DNA of 64,000 bases from Faecalibacterium sp. I3-3-89 (GCF_023347275.1 NZ_CP094468.1:806001-870000), one strand, 5' to 3'; positions 52,352 to 63,122 are shown, counted from the first letter of the stretch. Notes: generated by a model not told the origin, from the sequence alone. Numbers and translations: made by a program.

Positions 52352-52417
52352 CATCCCCCGGCCGGGGGATGCAGTCACCGCAGGTGACGAATGGGGGCGT
52401 CTGTACCGGAAGTACAG
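52352..52417. repeat. Three consecutive short hairpins between divergent genes
   Basis: CATCCCCCGGCCGGGGGATG (52352-52371) is a perfect palindrome. GTCACC/GGTGAC follows at 52373-52387 and CTGTAC/GTACAG at 52401-52417, the last followed by TTTT. They occupy the centre of the roughly 300-base divergent intergenic region (52,246-52,546). Confidence 0.55.
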
Positions 52418-52478
52418 TTTTAAAGGGCGAAGGTCCTGGCATCGGCAAAAGCGGGTTACAGCTTTTATGACCGGGTGA

Positions 52479-52507
52479 TTGATTTTTTGGCCCCGGCGTG
52501 ATACACT
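52479..52507 (+). promoter_or_regulatory. Promoter of the MraY-like gene
   Basis: TTGATT (52479-52484), 17 bases, TACACT (52502-52507), about 40 bases before the start codon. Confidence 0.6.
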
Positions 52508-52546
52508 CTCGGAGTAAGAAGAATATCATTGAAAGAGGTTTAAAAT

Positions 52547-53494
52547 ATGCTGCAGCTTATTTCAGCCACCGGCCAGCAGACCGTGGACGCGCTGGCGTTC
52601 CTGCTGGCGTTTGCCCTGACCGCCCTGATGGACTCGGTCTTCCACGACAAGCTCCCCCACGACCATGGCCGTGCTTTCGCGGTCAACGGCGAGCTTTCCA
52701 AGGGCAAGGCCCGGGGTTCGGGACTCATCTTTGTGCTCTGCATCGCGCTGGTGACGCTGGCGGTGGTGCCTTTTAAGGTGGAATACCTTATTTATACTGT
52801 CCTGCTCATCGCCTCCATGCTCTCGGGCTATTTCGATGACGCCTCCGAGACGGCGTGGAACGAGTACAAGAAGGGACTTATCGACTTTGTCATCGCAGTG
52901 GTGGCGGGTGTCACCTACCTGAACTTCAACAGCACGGCGGTGCACTTCCTGAGCATGACCTTCGCCATCCCGTACCCGCTCTACCTGCTGCTCATCGTCA
53001 TCCTCATCTGGGCCAGCATCAACGTGGTCAACTGCACCGACGGCGTGGATGGCCTGTCTGCCAGCCTTGCGGTGGTGAGCATCGGCACCTTCCTGCTGGC
53101 CTACGGGGAGGAGCTGGGCGACTACTCCACCGCAGCCATCGTCTTCATCGGTGCGCTGCTGGCCTACCTGTGGTCCAACGCCAAGCCCTCGAGCCTCCTG
53201 ATGGGCGACGCCGGCAGCCGTGCGATGGGCTTCTTCCTCGCCATCCTCGCCCTCAAGAGCGGCCATCCCTTCGCCTTCCTGCTGGCGGCGCTGGTGTTCA
53301 TCGTGGACGGCAGCCTCGGCATCCTGAAGATCAGCTTCAAGCGCTTCCTGCACATCAGCATCCTCCGGAACACCCTCACCCCGCTGCACGACCATGTGCG
53401 CAAGCGTCTGGGCTGGAGCGACGAGCAGGTGGTGGCCCGCTGGCTCATCCTGCAGGCCGTTGCGTCGGCGCTGCTCCTGCTGATGGTCCGTTGA
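52547..53494 (+). CDS. mraY: MraY-like phospho-N-acetylmuramoyl-pentapeptide transferase
   Basis: The 315-residue protein has about ten helices and the catalytic loops of the MraY/WecA superfamily: LSGYFDDASE, NVVNCTDGVDGLSA with the Asp pair, LLMGDAGSRAMG, and the MraY-type TPLHDHVRKRLGWSDEQVV near the end. The last motif favours MraY (lipid I synthesis) over WecA. It stands alone, not in a dcw cluster, although murD is 6 kb away. AAAGAGG precedes the ATG. Confidence 0.8.
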   Translation: MLQLISATGQQTVDALAFLLAFALTALMDSVFHDKLPHDHGRAFAVNGELSKGKARGSGLIFVLCIALVTLAVVPFKVEYLIYTVLLIASMLSGYFDDASETAWNEYKKGLIDFVIAVVAGVTYLNFNSTAVHFLSMTFAIPYPLYLLLIVILIWASINVVNCTDGVDGLSASLAVVSIGTFLLAYGEELGDYSTAAIVFIGALLAYLWSNAKPSSLLMGDAGSRAMGFFLAILALKSGHPFAFLLAALVFIVDGSLGILKISFKRFLHISILRNTLTPLHDHVRKRLGWSDEQVVARWLILQAVASALLLLMVR

Positions 53495-53575
53495 TTTACG
53501 GATTTTAAGTATGATGTTTGTGCAGCTTTCCAAAATGCAGATAAGACCGTTCAGATTTTTGTTGCACTTTATGGA

Positions 53576-53660
53576 TTGAAAGTTGAGCGGAAAAAGACTA
53601 TACTTTAGCTAACGAAAGCAAAGGCGCTTAAGTGAACGTGTTCACTTTGCGCCTTTTTTG
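53576..53660 (+). promoter_or_regulatory. Promoter directly followed by terminator, upstream of glnQ
   Basis: TTGAAA (53576-53581), 17 bases and TATACT (53599-53604) make a good promoter. About 15 bases after the expected start lies a strong terminator (AAGGCGC and AAGTGAA pairing with TTCACTT and GCGCCTT; 53621-53655, then seven Ts). It gives a 45-base RNA or an attenuated leader for the ABC transporter 105 bases further on. Confidence 0.6.
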
Positions 53661-53764
53661 TTTTTTCGTTTTTGTGTGCGGTCCGGGAAAGCCGCACCGG
53701 ATGCGCTGTCCGTGGCGCTAGAGCACGGACGACAGAACTAGGATAGGGAAAGGCGGGGATCACA

Positions 53765-54490
53765 GTGATCAAACTCGAACACGTTGACAAGTATTTCGGC
53801 GACCTGCACGTCCTGAAGGATGTGAATCTTGAGGTGGCCGAGGGAGAAAAGCTGGTCATTATCGGACCGTCCGGCAGCGGCAAATCCACGACCGTCCGCT
53901 GCATGAACTTTCTGGAAGAGCCGACCAGCGGCCACGTCTACATCGACGGTCAGGAGCTGACCAACAAGAACAAGACCAAGATCGTCCGCGACAACATGAG
54001 CATGGTCTTCCAGCAGTTCAACCTCTACCCCCACATGACGGTGCTCAAGAACCTGACACTGGCTCCCATGAAGCTCCACCACAAGACCAAGGAGGAGGCA
54101 GAGGAGCTGGCATATCATTATCTTGAGGTCGTCGGCCTCCGGGATAAGGCGGATGTCTACCCCGCCCAGCTGTCGGGCGGTCAGCAGCAGCGCATCGCCA
54201 TCGCCCGTGCCCTCTGCGCACAGACCAAGATCATCCTGTTCGACGAGCCGACCTCGGCCCTCGACCCGGAGACGATCCAGGAAGTGCTGGACGTCATGGT
54301 GCGGCTGGCACACGAGAAGAACATCACGATGGTGGTCGTCACCCACGAGATGGGCTTCGCACGGAATGTCGCTGACCGGATCGTCTTTATGGCGGACGGC
54401 CAGATCGTGGAAGAGGGCACGCCGGAGCACTTCTTCACCAACCCCAAGAACGAGCGCGTCCGGCAGTTCCTGAGCAAGATCGTCCGCTGA
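53765..54490 (+). CDS. glnQ: Polar amino-acid ABC transporter ATPase
   Basis: The 241-residue ATPase has Walker [10 protein letters not shown] (about 34-42), Q-loop [14 protein letters not shown], signature LSGGQQQR (about 136-143), Walker [13 protein letters not shown] and switch His in VVTHEMGF. These match the GlnQ/HisP family. GTG is the start, after AAGGCGGGG. Binding protein and two permeases follow in order. Confidence 0.93.
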   Translation: MIKLEHVDKYFGDLHVLKDVNLEVAEGEKLVIIGPSGSGKSTTVRCMNFLEEPTSGHVYIDGQELTNKNKTKIVRDNMSMVFQQFNLYPHMTVLKNLTLAPMKLHHKTKEEAEELAYHYLEVVGLRDKADVYPAQLSGGQQQRIAIARALCAQTKIILFDEPTSALDPETIQEVLDVMVRLAHEKNITMVVVTHEMGFARNVADRIVFMADGQIVEEGTPEHFFTNPKNERVRQFLSKIVR

Positions 54491-54622
54491 GGACGAACAC
54501 CACAAAGGTTGACACGGCAGGGACTCACAAGTTGTGGTGAGACGCCGTTGTTGATAACAGGCCGTTTCGGAGCGGACAGGGAAAGCCGCTCGGGCCGAAA
54601 AAACAAAGAGGAGTGGTTTATT

Positions 54623-55525
54623 ATGAAAAAGATCTCGCGTCGTGATTTCCTGAAGGTCACTGGTTTTGTGGGCGCTGCGGCTGCCCTGACCGCCTGCGGC
54701 GGCTCCGCAAGCTCTACCGCAGCCTCTACGGCATCTTCTGCCGCCGGCAGCACGGCCGCCTCTGCCGCAGCGCTGGGCGCTGACACGCAGGCCATCGTGG
54801 ATCGCGGCGTCCTGAAGGTCGGCGTCAAGAATGCCGTGCAGGGCTTCAGCTTTCAGGATACCCTCACCGGTGAGTACACCGGTCTCGAGGACAGCCTTGC
54901 AGAGATGATCGCAGAGCACCTCGGTGTGGACGTGGAGTTCACCACCGTTACCGCCGCCACCCGTGGCGAGCTGCTGGACTCCGGCGACATCGACGCTGTT
55001 CTGGCCACCTTTACCATCACCGAGGAGCGCAAGAAGACTTGGGACTTCTCCACCCCCTACTACACCGACTACGTCTCCGTTCTGGTGGAGGATTCCACCG
55101 GCATCAAGGGTCTGGCTGACCTGAAGGACAAGGTCGTGGGCGTCTCCTCCGGCTCCACCTCCGCCCGTGCACTGGTCAAGGCCATGATCGACGAGGGCGT
55201 GCTGGACGGTGCAAACTTCGACGCCGACACCTTCAACGCCGACACTTGGAAGGACGGCATCTCCTTCCGTCAGTACGACGACTATCCCGCCATCAGCACC
55301 GCACTGAGCGCAGGCGAGGTGCAGGGCTTCTGCGTTGATAAGTCCATCCTCGCCATCTACAAGACCGAAGGCCGCAGCTACATTGACGCCGAGTTCAGCC
55401 CGCAGGAGTACGGCGTCGCTACCAAGAAGGGCAGCGACTTCTCCACGGTGTGCGACGACCTCATCAAGGGCTGGCTGGCCGATGGCACCATCGATCAGCT
55501 CATCAAAGACAACGGTCTGGGCTAA
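54623..55525 (+). CDS. Amino-acid ABC transporter substrate-binding lipoprotein
   Basis: ATG 54623 behind AGAGGAG gives 300 residues. The signal has a twin-arginine-like motif (MKKISRRDFLKVTGF) and a lipobox LTAC, followed by a Ser/Ala-rich linker. The type 3 binding fold is seen in VLKVGVKNAVQGFSF, YTGLEDSLAEMIAEHL, DAVLATFTITEERKKTWDFS and YGVATKKGSDF. It delivers polar amino acids to the permeases. The combined Tat motif and lipobox is notable. Confidence 0.9.
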   Translation: MKKISRRDFLKVTGFVGAAAALTACGGSASSTAASTASSAAGSTAASAAALGADTQAIVDRGVLKVGVKNAVQGFSFQDTLTGEYTGLEDSLAEMIAEHLGVDVEFTTVTAATRGELLDSGDIDAVLATFTITEERKKTWDFSTPYYTDYVSVLVEDSTGIKGLADLKDKVVGVSSGSTSARALVKAMIDEGVLDGANFDADTFNADTWKDGISFRQYDDYPAISTALSAGEVQGFCVDKSILAIYKTEGRSYIDAEFSPQEYGVATKKGSDFSTVCDDLIKGWLADGTIDQLIKDNGLG

Positions 55526-55573
55526 ACCCGGATCTTCCAGAACAAAGAGAGTGTAGGGAAAGGAGTGCTTGCC

Positions 55574-56314
55574 ATGTCTGGCTTGTTTTCATTGGATTCC
55601 TGGTCCACCGTCTGGACACATCGGGAGAGCTTTCTGCTGGGTCTGGGCAACACGTTGCAGACGGCTGTCTGCGCACTGGCGCTGGCCTTTATCATCGGTG
55701 CTGCGCTGGGTCTGATGTCCACCAGCGGCAATAAGCCGCTGCGCATCGTCGCCCGCATCTATGTCGAGTTCATCCAGAATACCCCGCTGCTGCTGCTGCT
55801 TTGCTTCCTGTATTATGCGCTGGCCTTTGCAGGCGTGAGCCTCGGTGTCATCCGCACCGGCATCATCGCGCTGGGCGTCTACACCGGCGCTTACATGGGC
55901 GAGGTCGTCCGCGCCGCCATCGAGTCGGTCCCCAAGGGCCAGTTCGAGGCCGCACAGGCACAGGGCTTCAACTATCTGCAGCGGATGGGCTACATCATCC
56001 TGCCCCAGAGCATCCCCGTGATGCTCCCTCCGATGGTCAATCAGGTGGTCAACCTCTTCAAGAATACCTCCTGCCTCTACATCGTGGGCGGTGCTGACCT
56101 CATCAGCGTGACCTACAGCTTCGTCACCGGTGCTTCCACCGGCGGCGCATACGCCCCCGCTTATATCGTCTGCGGCGTCATCTTCTTTGTGGTCTGCTTC
56201 CCGCTGTCCACGCTGGCAGCCCGCTGGGAAGCCTCCCTCAAGAAGCGCAAGGGCAGCGTGAACGCAAACCTCAAGACCGCCAACAAGAAAGTGGAGCTGA
56301 AGGAGGCTGCCTGA
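55574..56314 (+). CDS. Amino-acid ABC transporter permease 1
   Basis: The 246-residue permease (from ATG 55574; an in-frame GTG at 55565 is an alternative) has five helices and the HisM/GlnP features FIQNTPLLLLLCFLYYALAF and the EAA loop SVPKGQFEAAQAQGFNYLQR. It pairs with the next gene, two bases after its stop, to form the heteromeric channel. Confidence 0.9.
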   Translation: MSGLFSLDSWSTVWTHRESFLLGLGNTLQTAVCALALAFIIGAALGLMSTSGNKPLRIVARIYVEFIQNTPLLLLLCFLYYALAFAGVSLGVIRTGIIALGVYTGAYMGEVVRAAIESVPKGQFEAAQAQGFNYLQRMGYIILPQSIPVMLPPMVNQVVNLFKNTSCLYIVGGADLISVTYSFVTGASTGGAYAPAYIVCGVIFFVVCFPLSTLAARWEASLKKRKGSVNANLKTANKKVELKEAA

Positions 56315-56315
56315 T

Positions 56316-57089
56316 ATGAAAACGCTTGCTGCAAGCCTTTCCATCCTCACGAAGCAGGGCGTCATGCTCTACCTGCTGCGGGGTGTGGCCTTCACCTGCA
56401 TCATCTCGGTGCTGGGTGTTATCATGGGCCTCATCGTCGGCTCTCTGCTGGCGCTGGCCCGCACCTACTGCAAGAAAGGCCCGTCCCGCATCCTCGGCTG
56501 GTTCGCTACGGCTTATATCGAGCTGTTCCGCAACACGCCCTACCTGCTCTGGATCTTCATCTGCGTCGTGTTCTGCCCCTGCCCGGACTTCTTCGCCCGA
56601 AAGATGTTCGGCCTGACCAGTGTGGAGATGAAACTGCTGTTCAAGGCTGCTCTGGCCCTCATCCTTTTCAACTCCTCCGTCATCGCCGAGATCGTCCGCG
56701 GCGGCCTGAATGGCGTGTCCAAGGGCCAGTTCGAGGCCGGTTATGCACAGGGCTTCAACACCGTTGAGGTGCTGCTGTACATCGTCCTGCCGCAGGCCTA
56801 CCGCAACATCGTGCCCACCCTGCTCAGTCAGGTCATCACCACCATCAAGGACTCCTCCTATCTGGCCAATGTGGCCACCATCGAGCTGATGGCCCGCATC
56901 CGTCAGCTGTTGAGCGCCGCAGGCACCTACAACGGCCTTGGCACGGTGAACGTCTCCGACGTCATGGTGCTGTTCGGTGCGGCCTGTGTCATCTACTTCG
57001 TCATCAACTTCACGTTGAGCTGTGTGGTCCGTTCGATGCAGAACCGCCGCAAGAAGGCTCTGGTCTTTGCCCCGGCAAAGGCCGCATGA
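56316..57089 (+). CDS. Amino-acid ABC transporter permease 2
   Basis: The 257-residue permease shows ELFRNTPYLLWIFICVVFCP and the EAA loop GVSKGQFEAGYAQGFNTVEV, with five helices. It forms the transporter with permease 1 and GlnQ. The operon ends at the perfect terminator 57153-57192. Confidence 0.9.
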   Translation: MKTLAASLSILTKQGVMLYLLRGVAFTCIISVLGVIMGLIVGSLLALARTYCKKGPSRILGWFATAYIELFRNTPYLLWIFICVVFCPCPDFFARKMFGLTSVEMKLLFKAALALILFNSSVIAEIVRGGLNGVSKGQFEAGYAQGFNTVEVLLYIVLPQAYRNIVPTLLSQVITTIKDSSYLANVATIELMARIRQLLSAAGTYNGLGTVNVSDVMVLFGAACVIYFVINFTLSCVVRSMQNRRKKALVFAPAKAA

Positions 57090-57152
57090 ATCATCAAGCC
57101 CTAATCCAATTTCCCATTTCCCAATTATTTTCCCATCATTGTTCTGTCAATG

Positions 57153-57192
57153 CCAAAGACGCCCGGCGGGTGATACCGCCGGGCGTCTTTGG
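57153..57192. terminator. Strong bidirectional terminator
   Basis: CCAAAGACGCCCGGCGG and CCGCCGGGCGTCTTTGG form a perfect 17-bp stem around six bases. It lies between the convergent permease and binding-protein genes. Confidence 0.88.
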
Positions 57193-57220
57193 TGTTATTG
57201 GGATAGTATGCTGAGAGCGG

Positions 57221-58789
57221 TCAGCTCTTTGTCGCGTAGGTCACATCCAGCACCGGGCCGAAGGGGTCGAAGACCAGCCCCTTGATGCCGTTGGCGAGGA
57301 GCAGGCGCTTCTGCTGGGTGAAGAGGGGAGCGGCCACGGCCTGCTCAAGCAGCTGGCGCTCACAGGCGGCCAGCAGAGAGCAGCGGGTGCTGCCGGTGGC
57401 TGTGGCGCTGGCCGAGAGCTGGGTGGTGTAGAGGGCGTCGCTGTAGCCGGTCAGCCCGCCGCCGGTGGGGGAGAACTGGGCCAGTGCGGCGTAGACGCTG
57501 CCGCCCTCGGCCTGTACAGGGGCCAGCGCGATGGTGTAATCGCCGCTTTCGAGCCGCTTCTGGAACTCTTCCGGCTCCACCTCCTCTACCGAGAAGAAAA
57601 GGGAAAATTCCTTCTGCCATGCGCTGTTGATCTGCTCGGCGGCGTCGCTGAGGCCGCTGCCGGAGGGCAGAAGCAGGGAGATGCGGCCAAAGTCTGCGGG
57701 GGAGACGCCGCCGTCCCGGGCGGCGATGTAGAGGCTGCGGGGGTCGCCGAGGGCCGGGCGGACATCGCCTGCCGCCTGCCGGTAGTCGATGCCGTCCACA
57801 GTCAGGCCGTCGGGGATGAGGCCCTTGGCCTCCGCGAACAGCCCGCCGTCTGGTACTTCCACCGCCGAGACCGCCGCGCTGGCCAGCGCCTGCCGCAGCT
57901 CTGTGGAAGCGAAGATGGAATTGCAGTTGAAGAGCAGCGACCATGTGGTGTCGGAGTAGGTCACGCTCTGGAGTGAGGTGGGGGTACCGCTGTCATCGAG
58001 GGCGGCGGTGCACTTCTCGTTGCGGATAAGCTCCTCGGCGGACTGGCCGGAGTTGTTGGTGTTTTCCACAAGGCGCAGGCTGTCGATCTGCTCCCCGGAG
58101 GCGGCCCGGCGAAGGAAGAGGCCGCCGGACGTCCAGTTGTAGAGGTAGAAGCTGCCGCTGGAGAGGGTGGAGGCGCTGGTCAGGCCGTAGGTGCCCCGGG
58201 TGCTGTTGAAAAACTCCTCATCGCAGGGCATCGCGCCGGGCAGCGTCAGCTTGGAAAGGAAGGTCTCGTCGGGAGTGGAGAGGCGGAACACCAGCTGCAG
58301 AGGCTCGGGGGCAGAGACGCCCAGCGCACTTGCGGCCATCTGCCCGGCCAGCACGGCGGCGCTGTTCTCGAGGGCGGAAAACTCCACGGCATAGGGAGAA
58401 TTTGTTCCGGGAAGGAACATCCGCCGGAACGCAAAGGCAAAGTCCTCGGCGGTGATGGCGTAGTCGGTGGCGCTGCCCTTTGCGGCGGTATAGGTCAGAC
58501 CGTCTTTCAAATAAAATGTATAGGTGCGCTGGTCGGCGGACACCTCCCACCGTTCGCACAGCTCGGGGGCCAGCTGGCCGTCCGGCGTGCGGCGGACGAG
58601 GCCGCTGTAGAGGTTCTCGCAGGCGATGACGTCGGCGGCGCTGGATGCCACCTGTGGGTCGAGGTTCGCGGGGATGGAATCCACGAACCATGTAAAGCTG
58701 TTGGAGCCGGAGCCGCAGGCGGTGAGGCTCAGGACAAAAAACGCAGCCAGCAGGGCTGCGATAAGGCGAAACTGTCTCAAGAAATGCAT
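57221..58789 (-). CDS. Peptide/nickel-type (family 5) substrate-binding lipoprotein
   Basis: From the ATG at 58789 the protein has 522 residues, with signal MHFLRQFRLIAALLAAFF and lipobox LTAC. GGAAGG touches that ATG, so a TTG three codons later (58780) may be used. The family 5 fold is shown by DPQVASSAADVIACENLYSG, LAPELCERWEVSADQRTYTF and ITAEDFAFAFRRMF. It probably binds peptides, but no permease or ATPase genes are adjacent, so it may be an orphan receptor. Confidence 0.85.
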   Translation of the reverse strand: MHFLRQFRLIAALLAAFFVLSLTACGSGSNSFTWFVDSIPANLDPQVASSAADVIACENLYSGLVRRTPDGQLAPELCERWEVSADQRTYTFYLKDGLTYTAAKGSATDYAITAEDFAFAFRRMFLPGTNSPYAVEFSALENSAAVLAGQMAASALGVSAPEPLQLVFRLSTPDETFLSKLTLPGAMPCDEEFFNSTRGTYGLTSASTLSSGSFYLYNWTSGGLFLRRAASGEQIDSLRLVENTNNSGQSAEELIRNEKCTAALDDSGTPTSLQSVTYSDTTWSLLFNCNSIFASTELRQALASAAVSAVEVPDGGLFAEAKGLIPDGLTVDGIDYRQAAGDVRPALGDPRSLYIAARDGGVSPADFGRISLLLPSGSGLSDAAEQINSAWQKEFSLFFSVEEVEPEEFQKRLESGDYTIALAPVQAEGGSVYAALAQFSPTGGGLTGYSDALYTTQLSASATATGSTRCSLLAACERQLLEQAVAAPLFTQQKRLLLANGIKGLVFDPFGPVLDVTYATKS

Positions 58790-58925
58790 CCTTCCGGGCC
58801 GGTGGCCCTGTTTGTCATAAAAAGCAGGTTCAAAGATCGGCCTGCACCCGGCCGGGCGCAGGGAGACTCTGGGGTCGATGGGGCGCAATGCTGCTGATGC
58901 TGCGCCAAAAATCAGAGTTGTACTA

Positions 58926-58954
58926 AGTGTAGCAGAAACGAAACGAAAAGACAA
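58926..58954 (-). promoter_or_regulatory. Promoter of the binding-protein gene
   Basis: Minus strand TTGTCT (58954-58949), 17 bases, TACACT (58931-58926), about 135 bases before the start codon. Confidence 0.6.
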
Positions 58955-59008
58955 TCGACATTTTGTTGATTTGGGCGGACATTTTGTTCCAAGGTTTGGG
59001 GTTTTCCG

Positions 59009-59037
59009 TTGCCAAGCGGGCACAAATGGTCTATAAT
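59009..59037 (+). promoter_or_regulatory. Promoter of murD
   Basis: TTGCCA (59009-59014), 17 bases, TATAAT (59032-59037). The leader of about 80 bases is followed by GAGGAGGG before the start codon. Confidence 0.75.
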
Positions 59038-59124
59038 GGAGGACGGCAATGAATTTTCTCCTGCGGCGGCGTGCGGCGGGGGACGATCGTAATATATTTA
59101 TATTTATAGAGGAGGGCCTTTTTT

Positions 59125-60521
<1,397 letters not shown>

Positions 60522-60525
<4 letters not shown>

Positions 60526-61280
60526 TCGCACAGGTCAAAACGTCCCGCCAGCGGCAGCGGTTTTTCAACGCCTGCCGGGAAAAGCTCTGTCTTGGAGCGA
60601 CGATGCCGCTGGCGCTCTCACTCTTCGGCAAAAGCCAGCCGGGCCGCTTCTTCGCCGGGCCGACGCTGGCGCTGGATGTAGGCGGCAGCACGGCATGGCT
60701 GGCGGGCCACGTCAACCCCGACGAGCTGGCGGGATTCCTGAACTTCTGCGGCTGTGAGGCCGTGGTGCTGGACGAGGCCGAGTGTCCGCCGCCCACAGGC
60801 TGGAAGCGGGCCAAGACTCTCTCAGTCTTCGGCCTCCCGCCGGGGCGGCAGCTGCCTCTGCCCGAGGCAGACGCCGCCCTCTGGCAGAGCCTCGAAAAGA
60901 ACACTGAGCCTGCGGCCGGAAAGACAGCGGAGATGCTCTTCCCCGACCGCCCCGGCAAACGGGATGACTTTTACTCTGAGCTGTGTTCCAAGCGCAGCCG
61001 GGGCCTTGCCCGGGTCTGGACGCTGGAACGGGAGGAGGAGATCGTCTGCACCGTGGGAGCCTATGCGCTGGCGGAAGGGCAGGCCTATATGGCCTGCGGC
61101 GAGACGGCCGAGGCCCTGCGGGGGCGCGGCATCGGCGGGCGGCTCATCGTTGGGATGGCCAATGCCCTCTCGGCAGAGGGGTGGATGCCCGTCTTTCTGT
61201 GCAGCCCCGAGCGGGTGCATTTCTATACCCGACTCGGCTTTGAGAAGCTGGGGGAGTATGCGAGATACACGTCGCAGTAA
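60522..61280 (+). CDS. GNAT family acetyltransferase
   Basis: The GTG start at 60522 overlaps the murD stop, so the two are translationally coupled. The 252-residue protein has a C-terminal GNAT domain with the acetyl-CoA loop EALRGRGIGGRLIVGMANAL (about 205-224) and the closing FYTRLGFEKLGEYARY. The N-terminal 130 residues are a variable domain. The substrate is unknown; coupling hints at cell-wall or amino-sugar chemistry, but this is weak. Confidence 0.85.
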
Positions 61281-61737
61281 GTTTTTTTGGCTCAAATAAA
61301 GTGCGGTGGAGCTGCGCGCTGGCAGCGCGGATTAAATTGCTCTTGCGGTAGGGCTTAGTTCTCTTTTGCGTGCCAAAAGAGAACCAGAAAAGCACCCGCT
61401 ACTTTCGAGGCGCGGGAGGCACGAATCAAGGGCTGCTCGCCCTTGATAATCCCGAAGGAGTTGTCGAAACGGAAAAAAGCTAGCCGCTGCGCTAAGACGG
61501 GTTGCGGTGCCCAGCGTCCACTTCGTGCCTTGAGCGGCACTCGTGTCCTGCTGACCGCGGCCCCAACAGCTCCTCCCTGTATCCGCCGCAGGCGGCGGTC
61601 GTCGCTGTTGCGCTTTTTTCTCGTTTCTCCGATTTGCTGCTTCGCAGCTGGTATTACCTCTCTGCTTCTGGCCCAGCGGAGCGACTACGGCGAAGATGCC
61701 GCGAATAAAAAAACAGAAAAACTAAGGAACCAATATC
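61281..61737. repeat. Intergenic block with several perfect hairpins
   Basis: These 457 bases have no convincing gene. GTTCTCTTTTG/CAAAAGAGAAC (61358-61384) and ATCAAGGGC/GCCCTTGAT (61425-61447) are perfect stems, and CCGCC/GGCGG and GCTGCTTCGCAGC follow near 61580 and 61636. One frame is open through part of it into the next gene but shows only Arg/Ala/Pro-rich sequence. The block looks like a composite dispersed repeat or structured untranslated RNA. Confidence 0.45.
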
Positions 61738-63006
61738 ATGTCAATGTTAAATCAATTTTTCGATTACAAACCCGAAGTTCTGGCGCTGGACGAAAAGGCC
61801 CTTGCGCTTTGCCAGCCCTACTTCAAGCAGATGGAGGACATCCGCGATTACAACCAGCTCAAGATGCTGAAAGCCTTTGCGGACACCCAGATGTCCTCCA
61901 CCGATATGCTGGGCACCACCGGCTACGGCCTGTGGGACAGCGGCCGCGCCAAGCTCGAACAGATCTTTGCCGAGGTGATGGGCGCGGAGGATGCGCTGGT
62001 GCGCAGCCAGTTTCAGAGCGGCACCCACACGCTGGCGGTGGCCCTCTTCGGCCTGCTGCGGGCGGGCGATACCCTGCTGGCCGCCACGGGCCGTCCCTAC
62101 GACACGCTGGAAGGCGTCATCGGTCTGGACGGCAAGGGCAAGGGCACCGGCACCCTGATGGACTACGGCATCCGGTACGACGAAGCGCCGCTGAAGGCGG
62201 ACTTCACCCCGGACTATGAGCTGATCGCCCAGAAGGCCCCGGGCGCGAAGGTGTGCCACATCCAGCGCAGCCGCGGCTATCTGCAGCGCAACGCCTTCGA
62301 CCTCGACACCATCCGCAGGGTCGCCGACACCGCCCGCGCCGCAAACCCCGACATCATCGTTTTTGTGGACAACTGCTACGGTGAGTTCACCCAGAAAGAG
62401 GAACCCTGTCAGGCCGGTGCCGACCTCGTGGTGGGCAGCCTCATCAAGAACCCCGGCGGCGGCATCGCCCCCACCGGCGGCTACATCGCAGGCCGGAAAG
62501 ACCTCGTGGAGCTGTGCGCCTACCGTCTGAACGCCCCCGGCCTCGGCAAAGAGCTGGGCTGCACCCTCGAGACGCCCCGCGATATGTATCTGGGCTTCTA
62601 CTACGCCCCCGGCGTGGTCTGCGAGGCCATCAAGACGGCCATCTATGCCCAGTGTCTGCTGGAGCTGGTGGGCAAAAAGCCCATCCCCCGCTACTGCGAG
62701 GCCCACAACGACATCGTCACCTGCTTTGACGCCGGTACGGCAGACGCCCTCATCGGCTTCTGCCGGGGCGTGCAGGCCGCAAGCCCCGTGGACAGCTATG
62801 CCGCTCCGGAACCCTCTCCCGAGCCGGGCTACACCGACGAGGTCATCATGGCCAGCGGCAGCTTCACGCAGGGCAGCACCATCGAGCTTTCCTGCGACGG
62901 CCCCCTGCGTGAGCCGTACACCTGCTATCTGCAGGGCGGCCTGAACTTCGCCGCCAGCCGCGCAGGCGTCCTGCTGGCGGTGCAGAATGCGTATTTCAAG
63001 GATTGA
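61738..63006 (+). CDS. Methionine-gamma-lyase-like PLP enzyme
   Basis: The 422-residue protein belongs to the PLP fold-type I group annotated as methionine gamma-lyase family or aluminium resistance protein. It has SSTDMLGTTGYGLWDSGRAK and ALVRSQFQSGTHTLAVALFG, the cofactor aspartate region VFVDNCYGEFT, and the Schiff-base Lys in VVGSLIKNPGGGIAP (about residue 237). The true reaction of the group is uncertain. The ATG follows AAGGA after the repeat block. Confidence 0.88.
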   Translation: MSMLNQFFDYKPEVLALDEKALALCQPYFKQMEDIRDYNQLKMLKAFADTQMSSTDMLGTTGYGLWDSGRAKLEQIFAEVMGAEDALVRSQFQSGTHTLAVALFGLLRAGDTLLAATGRPYDTLEGVIGLDGKGKGTGTLMDYGIRYDEAPLKADFTPDYELIAQKAPGAKVCHIQRSRGYLQRNAFDLDTIRRVADTARAANPDIIVFVDNCYGEFTQKEEPCQAGADLVVGSLIKNPGGGIAPTGGYIAGRKDLVELCAYRLNAPGLGKELGCTLETPRDMYLGFYYAPGVVCEAIKTAIYAQCLLELVGKKPIPRYCEAHNDIVTCFDAGTADALIGFCRGVQAASPVDSYAAPEPSPEPGYTDEVIMASGSFTQGSTIELSCDGPLREPYTCYLQGGLNFAASRAGVLLAVQNAYFKD

Positions 63007-63062
63007 GTGTAGAAGAAGCTGCTGCAAGATAAAAATGCGATAGCGGTCTACACAAAGAAATA

Positions 63063-63122
63063 GCACAAGACCCGGAACCTCTCTGAGCCACTCTGGCCCT
63101 GAAAAGGTTCCGGGTCTTGTGC
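63063..63122. terminator. Terminator with 18-bp perfect stem
   Basis: GCACAAGACCCGGAACCT and AGGTTCCGGGTCTTGTGC enclose a 24-base loop. It follows the PLP-enzyme gene. Confidence 0.8.

Noticed and set aside
54508..54540. Promoter from the TTGACA at about 54509
   Set aside because: No acceptable -10 box at 16-18 bases; the binding protein is probably transcribed with glnQ.
54509..54622. N-terminal extension of the binding protein
   Set aside because: The extended start lacks a ribosome-binding site and would hide the signal peptide; ATG 54623 is preferred.
61443..61737. Frame open from the repeat block into the PLP enzyme region
   Set aside because: It runs in a different frame from the enzyme and has Arg/Pro/Ala-rich non-protein-like sequence.
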